Origin: Lichtheimia corymbifera B2541
Taxonomy: Eukaryota; Mucoromycota; Mucoromycetes; Mucorales; Lichtheimiaceae
Assembly: GCA_000697475.1 (NCBI GenBank)
Contig: JNEU01000448.1
Span: 1-64,000 of the forward strand
Direction of reading: 5' to 3'
DNA: 64,000 nucleotides
The notes beneath the pieces are model-generated. The model was not told the DNA's origin and ran no database searches. It was given only the letters and a program-made list of their open reading frames with translations. Of the stretch, positions 58,029 through 64,000 are shown piece after piece (the stretch's first letter is position 1; each line of letters starts with the position of its first letter). The position numbers and the translations under genes are program-made.

Positions 58029-60451
58029 CTATGGTATTCTGCTCTTGACCATGGAAAACCGATCCACGTTCTCCAATGTGTATTTGACCGGAACTTTACC
58101 CATGACGCTGTCAGCTGGATCGTTGAGATAAGATCGTAATTCCTTCTGATAGATCTGATATATGAAGAAAGGATACATGGTTAACAAAGGAATATAACCA
58201 TGGAGAACGAGTCATACTTGCCTCTTCGTTTTTGTTCATTTCTTTCACTTCCTTATCCTTTTCGGTCTCCACCGTATCACGGGTAGTCATACTTGCATAG
58301 CGTCGATAAGCAAACCCAAGCAAATTGATGCCAACAAAAACTTTAACCGCCAGCAAGCTAAATATATTCATGCAATGAGACCCAAGGTATCGCCAGCACA
58401 CACCTGCTACTTACCATATTAAAAGCACGCCAATAACAATGATACGGCCGACAAATTGGATTGCATGGTCAAAGACAGTCTCCAGCCAGCCATCACGCAA
58501 AGCATGAACGACGTGGGACGGCAAGAATACAGTAAAATCCAAAAAATTCCTTGCTAGAATGGATGCCAATGTTGTAGAACCTTGTTCACCACCATTTGAG
58601 TTGCCCATAATCATTGGCATCAGCTGCTGGAACATCCGGACAATCTATCAAAGGCGGGTGACTGGATTAATTCATGATAGACTTATAATGATTCCCGGTA
58701 CTTTACCAAACAAGCAAGTGGTAGGGCAGGAAATCCAATACGGCGAGAAACCACTGGTGACTGATCGACAAAAGCCTATTTATATGGTAAGTAACCACGC
58801 TAAATGCCGCTCACCTTCCCATTACTCACATTCCGTCGGCCACTCAAGCGACCTGGGCTTCCAACAACAAGATCCTTGCATAGCACATCAATATATTTAC
58901 CATAAATGGATGGGCGAATCTGGTTGAACTTGGTGATAAACGCATGCTTTAACCAGTCGACAATGAGTTCTGAAGCAATCACCATCATTACTGGAGTCAT
59001 GAGTGCGCTCACTGTGGCTGTGGCTGGTAACTTGATCAAAGGCACAAAGGTCGAAGGCAATATCGAAGAAGGTGATGACTCGGATAATTCAACCACATTA
59101 CGAAGTGTGATGATAAGCAGAAAGGCCACCTGCTGAAAGCGTTCCACCATATCTATTCAATATATATCAGCCATCCCTCACACATGTAGATAGAAAAATA
59201 AGAGCTTACCGCTACAACTAAGCTGAAATAAGTTCTCCTTTTCAAAACGTTTGAATACGGATTGCTTGATCTCGACAAATTGGTTGGAGATAAGAAGCGA
59301 GAGCAGAGCATTCGAATAGAAATTGATAGCGACATTGAGGGTGATCATTTCAAAGAATAGCACCGAAGTGTGGAGAACTAGAGAACATGATTTGATGTTA
59401 ATCACATAAGAACATCGATTGAGTGGAATCCACTTACTCATATAGCCTGTAGCTAAAATAAATAGGGTGATTGGGCGTAATTGTCTTTTTGCGTAAACTG
59501 TGCTACTTGCGCTAGTGTTCTGGAGTTGGTTCCCCAATGTAGATTTTGAAAACAATGCATCCAAGATATCATTCCCGACTGAGCAACACAGCTTGTCAAA
59601 CACCTCCAAGCAATTGAAAATCACGTAAAGCTTCAAGACGGCTTGACCACGAATTGAATGGTATATCCGGGAAGGTTCAAGCATAGACATGACGGTACAG
59701 GTGATCATGGCCAAGAACCCTTTGAGTAGATCGCATTTTTGAGAAGGACGTAATGATATTAACCTATATGATCATCATCAATAACAAATAAAAGCATGCA
59801 AGTGCTATTGACTTACCGGCCTTCACCGTAGATAAGAACTTGGATATTGTGATACATATGCTGCATACAATGATAGAAGGCAAGCATGAATCGAAGTGGA
59901 AGGATGGTGAATGTGTACAAGAATGAATCGAGACAGACGACAAAGCCAAAGCCCATCAGTTTCTCTACGGCAGCTGGTACAGCAAGGAAGTTGTTGATGC
60001 GTTCACGTTTGATCTCTTGTGTTGTATCAAAGTCGGATACTGTCACTTCATCTCGAAGATAATCCCAAAATGATATGCTGCTCGGTGGTGCATTATCCGC
60101 ATCTGTGTTGCTGTTCGTTGGTGGTGTTGGTGTAGGTGACGACTTGGAGGAGGAGGATATAGAGGAGGAAGACATATGAGACGATGGACGCACGTGGTTG
60201 GTAGTATCAGCAAGAGGTCGACGTTGGCTAGTTGAGGTGGGAGGAGATGGTGGACAAGGTGAATCGCTGCCATTGGCAAGCTTGCTTTTCTTTTTCCGTT
60301 TCTTCTTGGTCGTTGAATACGAATGGGATGTAGAGTCCATGTTCAATAGTTCGAACGCATTATTACGCCCACTGCGCAAAGACGGCTTAGTATTTGGTAA
60401 TGAAGCCGATCGTGTGATTTGTCGTCCCTGCAATCGCCTCTTTTGGTCCAT
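58029..60451 (-). CDS. TAPT1: TAPT1 family polytopic membrane protein; last splice unresolved
   Basis: A multi-pass ER membrane protein of the TAPT1/Emp65 family. Exons 60451-59817, 59763-59438, 59377-59210, 59152-58830, 58775-58707, 58644-58415 and 58357 to about 58222 join in phase; a last exon begins at 58155 or a few bases later. After a disordered basic/Ser-rich start (about 130 residues) the family core follows: FWDYLRDEVTVSDFD, RINNFLAVPAAVEKLM, LDSFLYTFTILPLRF, IRGQAVLKLYVIFNCLEVFDKLC and FFEMITLNVAINFYSNALLSLLISNQFVEIK, later IASELIVDWLKHAFITKFNQI. The C-terminus LENVDRFSMVKSRIP fits the family, but reaching it needs a phase-2 junction that no GT or GC donor supplies. A frameshift in the sequence or an unusual intron is possible. 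Confidence 0.88.
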
Positions 60452-60942
60452 TATGCTGATAAAGGAGAGTGGGGATCTCACTCAATTTTCATAGTGGCCA
60501 TTTTAGTGTCCGACCGATCATTCTCGTCTCTCTGGAGACAGGTAGATGGATGACACTTTCCATACGCTTCAACTAGTTGGATACCACATAGCAACCTTAT
60601 TCTTCTTTCATCGCTTGACAACATGGAGCATAAAATTCAAGTTCATAATTACCCCATCTCTATTATCGTCATTGTAATTAGAGTATCAACTTTATTAAAT
60701 CCAGGATCTATCTCTTTTATCATTATAATGTTTGGCCCATCTACTTTAAAGCAGGACAACTTGCATAGTACAATCCACTCAAGACGAATTGAATGCCATC
60801 GAATCACACATAGAGGAGAGGACTTTTTTCGTTGCATCTCAAGTAAATCTACGCTGTGTAACCAAGGCCAATTTGAGACGGATACCCTGCAGAGTCAAAG
60901 CTTTTTTCCCTCTTCCTTATTGTAATAGCACACAAGCGCACT
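60452..60942. other. Divergent intergenic region between TAPT1 and GGA
   Basis: 491 bases, no gene. Shared promoter space. Confidence 0.5.
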
Positions 60943-63134
60943 ATGGCAGATTACCTGCAAGGTCTCATTGGTAACTTGACTCTTATTGTTTAATATTGTA
61001 TAGTCCTCACTTCTAATGCCAATTTGCTACTTTGCTTTTATAAAGCTGATGCCTGCAAGGCCTCTGGTCCTGATCCAGCATTGAACCGAGAGATCTGCGT
61101 CCTTATAAATGAGAAGCAAGGATCTTTGTAAGTCATTATTCCTCTTGATTCGATATAGGAGCTCATGTTTATTATGAGTATAGTCCAAGAGTAGCTGCTG
61201 TGGGGATAGTGCGTTATGTCAATAGCAAGAACAAAGCCGAAGCACTCCTTGCTTTAACGGTATGCTACAACACCGTTCTCAAGGATAAGCCATCATATTG
61301 ATCATTGTTCGATAGCTCCTCGACCTCTGTGTGAAAAAATGTGGATATCCCTTCCAATTGCAGATTGCCAGTAAAGAATTCCTGAATGCACTTGTACAAA
61401 TGTTTCCAGCAACCGCACGGAAATCAAAGACGACAGATTGGGCTCATTTTGACTCGGTTATTCATGGATATGCGGGAGAGGACCCTGTTATGGAACGGAT
61501 ATTGTACATGATCAGAGAATGGAAGATTGCATTGGTGGATCGACTTGGCTATCGCGATGATTTTGCTAATATCAACAGCATGTATCGGTTATTACGGCAA
61601 AGAGGTGCGTATGTGAGATTGTGCATGGGATCATGTGATATGGCTACTTACCTATAGAATAACAGGATATCAATTTCCCGAAATACGAGAATCTTCGATT
61701 TCAGCATTGACATCCAACTCGGTAAGAAGGAAGGATCATATGCCGGGATAATATGCTGGTTCCTTATGTGGACATGAATAGGTGTTGAGGACCCCGGAAG
61801 AACTAGAGGAACAAGATCGAGTACGATTATCAGCCGTAGGTGTCCCTTTTGTTTGAAAATGTACAAGGAATTCACACCCATTGGATAGAAATTACAAGAG
61901 CACATTCGACGAGGAACAAAGGAGGACTTGAAGCTTGCAGATGTCATAATGAAGTTGCTGACAGGATATGTAAGCATATATGTATATCATGAAATGGAAC
62001 CTATTCCTGTGCTGATGGGTTTAATAGGAACAACGGGATAAGCCAGATTACAAGCAAAAGTTTGCTGATCAGATCCGAGGCATCCGTAGCAAGGCTATCG
62101 TGCTCTATGAATTGCTAGAAAGTATGCGGCCTGGTGAATCGATTGATAGGTCCATGAAGGTAAAAAAAAAACTTGACTTACACAAGAACCTCTCAGCTGA
62201 TATGACTGTCAAGGATCTGCATCATGTGTGCGACCAAGCGTATGAAAAGGTCAAGGAAGTGATTGAAAATGAAAGCACCGATGAGATGGATGCTGTCATT
62301 CCTTTATCTTCATTGTTGGACAAGGTGCTCTCCAAATATTCGGACGTGGAAAAAGGCAACTTTGACACACAATATGATATCCAGGCATTAACATCAACAC
62401 AAACCACTACTTCACCACCACCTGTATCATCTACTCCAACACCACCCGTCGACAACTTGATTGATCTCGACGATGACGACACTTCAGGTCATATTCGACT
62501 TGATACTGATTCCCCATCATCATCTACTACACACGACAGCCCTTGGCACTCACCCACTACAACTATTAATACTATTGCCCCTTCTACTCCTCCTGCTGGA
62601 CAAGAGCAAGATACATGTAAGCTTGTAAAAATACTCCTAACGCATATTTCTCATGACGTATATGATAGTTTTGATACATGACAAGAATGGTCTCAAAGTA
62701 CATTTACAAATCTATGAGCGCGTGGTCTCCCTTATCAAGCTACGATTTTTCTTTTCAAATGAATCTACCGCACCTATGGAGTCACTGGAACTTCAAGTAG
62801 CAACTCCCAAGGCAAGTGAGCTAGATATTCGTGGAAGCGTATAGGCTAATTGATATTTGCATATAGAGCATGCAAATCAAGATGGGAAGTATTTCTGGCT
62901 CAGTGATTCCTCCAAAGTCAACGCGTGCCGTTTTCCAGTGGGTCGCCGTGAACAATCCGCAACAGGTACGACTCGCTTTAGCAGGATTTGGTAATCAATC
63001 GCATATTCATGGATGATCTCTTGTAGGAACCACTAAGGCTACGATTCCGGCTAACGTACGATCAATTTGGTACCAAGATGGAACAAGCAGGACAATACAA
63101 TGTAATAAATACGAGCGATATCAGCTATGTTTAA
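60943..63134 (+). CDS. GGA: GGA-type clathrin adaptor (VHS-GAT-GAE)
   Basis: GGA proteins sort cargo from the trans-Golgi to endosomes with Arf and clathrin. Eleven exons (60943-60970, 61046-61127, 61184-61259, 61316-61604, 61666-61721, 61782-61838, 61889-61969, 62028-62616, 62669-62811, 62867-62965, 63027-63134) give 535 residues. VHS domain at about 1-140: ALLALTLLDLCVKKCGYPFQ and DPVMERILYMIREWK. GAT region at about 190-320: TKEDLKLADVIMKLLTGYE, SKAIVLYELLESM. The hinge holds NLIDLDDDD, a clathrin-box type LIDLD. The GAE ear is at about 420-535: HDKNGLKVHLQIY, PKSMQIKMGSISGSVIPP and EPLRLRFRLTYDQFG. The intron at 62812-62866 is GC-AG, the only donor that keeps the ear in frame. Confidence 0.95.
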
Positions 63135-63343
63135 TTCACAAATGACAAGTGATATAAGCGCATGTTGTAGTTTTAGCTTAGTTATCTTCTTTATTAATGG
63201 ATCATCGTCTTGTCGAGTACTCAAGTGTCTAATATGTGTGATAAGGGATGGTATGGGTCCGCTATGATATCTAATGAGCAAGTTTGATGGCGGGAAAATG
63301 TTATGATGTGTAAGAAAAAAGCGCGCCCATGGATTCCGGAAGA

Positions 63344-64000
63344 TTAGGCGTCTATGAGTTTATAACGCTGTACGAGCTCCCGAAGTTTTGTGGGAATGTC
63401 GTCGGTGCTCTCCCGACAAGCAACCATGATTTGCATGATTTCACTCGGTGGAATAAGGTATTCTGGAATTTCTCGCTCCAGGTCAGGGTATACATCATCC
63501 AAACTGCTATTTCGATCACAATCCTGGTGGACAATCCCATACATGCGCCTGATCTGATAGTGTGTACTGTAACTAAGATCCAGATGAATATCCATTCGCC
63601 CTATATACATGTAAAATCAAAATGAGTTGCTGTTGTGTGCCAACGCTTTATGCTGTACATACCTGGACGAATCACCGCTGGATCAAGTACTTCAGGATAA
63701 TTGGTGGTCATGATGAAAATGATACCTTCCTCAAGGACATGGCCGTCAAGGATCGATAAAAAGGTGCTCAAATTAAAGCGAGGATTACGATCCATGGATG
63801 TATCACTGACTTGCGCTGACGCTTTTCTTCGATGCAATACCTATCATCGAATGCATTATTAAGATGTTGAATCATGGAGACTATAATAGCTTACATCGGT
63901 CATGGTATCGACATCCTCAAACACGATGATGGAATTTGGAGGAACAGTAGCAAATGCTTGGAATAACTCAGAGTCAGAATCCACGTATCCCAGATTCATG
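63344..64000 (-). CDS. BCS1: BCS1-like AAA ATPase (5' part beyond the window)
   Basis: Partial gene, entering from the right edge. Exons seen are 64000-63895, 63840-63663 and 63600-63344, in phase. The visible part starts inside the AAA domain: Walker B SIIVFEDVDTMTD, then FNLSTFLSILDGH, sensor-1 region IIFIMTTNYPEVLDPAVIRPGRMD, and HLDLSYSTHYQIRRMY, which match Bcs1, the AAA chaperone that moves the Rieske protein across the mitochondrial inner membrane. The Asn-Tyr in place of the usual Asn-His in the sensor suggests a member of the wider BCS1-like group, so the exact orthologue is uncertain. It converges on GGA, 209 bases apart. Confidence 0.85.

Noticed and set aside
62160..62196. A 37-bp intron in GGA (GT...AG around an A-run)
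   Set aside because: Removing it breaks the frame, while reading through gives a continuous helical GAT region.
1..64000. CRISPR arrays, insertion sequences, operon structure
   Set aside because: No regularly spaced repeats or bacterial-type elements; spliced genes and TATA promoters show that the DNA is eukaryotic.

Overview
The window reads as nuclear DNA of a filamentous fungus, most likely an early-diverging lineage such as Mucoromycota (Mucorales-like). The reasons are dense genes cut by many short introns (mostly 45-90 bp, GTAAGT-type donors), proteins closest in pattern to fungal/opisthokont families, TATA boxes roughly 70-110 bp before several start codons, and a LINE retrotransposon at the left edge. 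The lineage is an inference; no marker sequence settles it.

Layout. 1-5345 is a two-ORF LINE, followed by the tail of an older, broken LINE copy (5346-5945). From 6251 on there are about 28 protein genes: glucosamine-6-phosphate deaminase, an amino-acid transporter, RMI1, a mitochondrial cysteine synthase (MCY1 type), an unrecognised multi-exon gene, diphthine-ammonia ligase DPH6, SAC1 phosphatase, ERV1, two low-complexity orphans, a LAPTM-like membrane protein, RAD51, a SulP sulfate permease, a TPR-like protein, 14-3-3, ILV3, transaldolase, MGR2, a DNA-binding-like coiled-coil protein, a one-TM protein, a RidA/MMF1 protein, a MAPKKK-type kinase, a REXO1-type exonuclease, COQ8, an MIT-domain protein, TAPT1, GGA and a BCS1-like AAA protein cut by the right edge. 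From about 17 kb onward genes tend to alternate strand, giving tight convergent pairs (3' ends about 90-210 bp apart) and wider divergent promoters.

There is no operon-like pathway, but related functions recur: recombination (RMI1, RAD51), sulfur (sulfate permease, cysteine synthase), branched-chain amino acids and imine clearance (ILV3, RidA), mitochondrial import or respiration (ERV1, MGR2, COQ8, BCS1) and endomembrane traffic (SAC1, LAPTM-like, GGA, TAPT1). Exon models were built by hand from splice signals, reading phase and family knowledge. Most close in frame; those that do not (MAPKKK N-terminus, TAPT1 last junction, 5' end of the 15-16.6 kb gene) are flagged.

The most unusual observation is a 4-nt internal microexon in ILV3 (39282-39285) needed to restore the conserved Met-Leu codons, alongside other very small exons (9, 12, 15, 17, 23, 24 and 30 nt) and GC-AG introns. 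No CRISPR, rRNA or convincing tRNA was seen.
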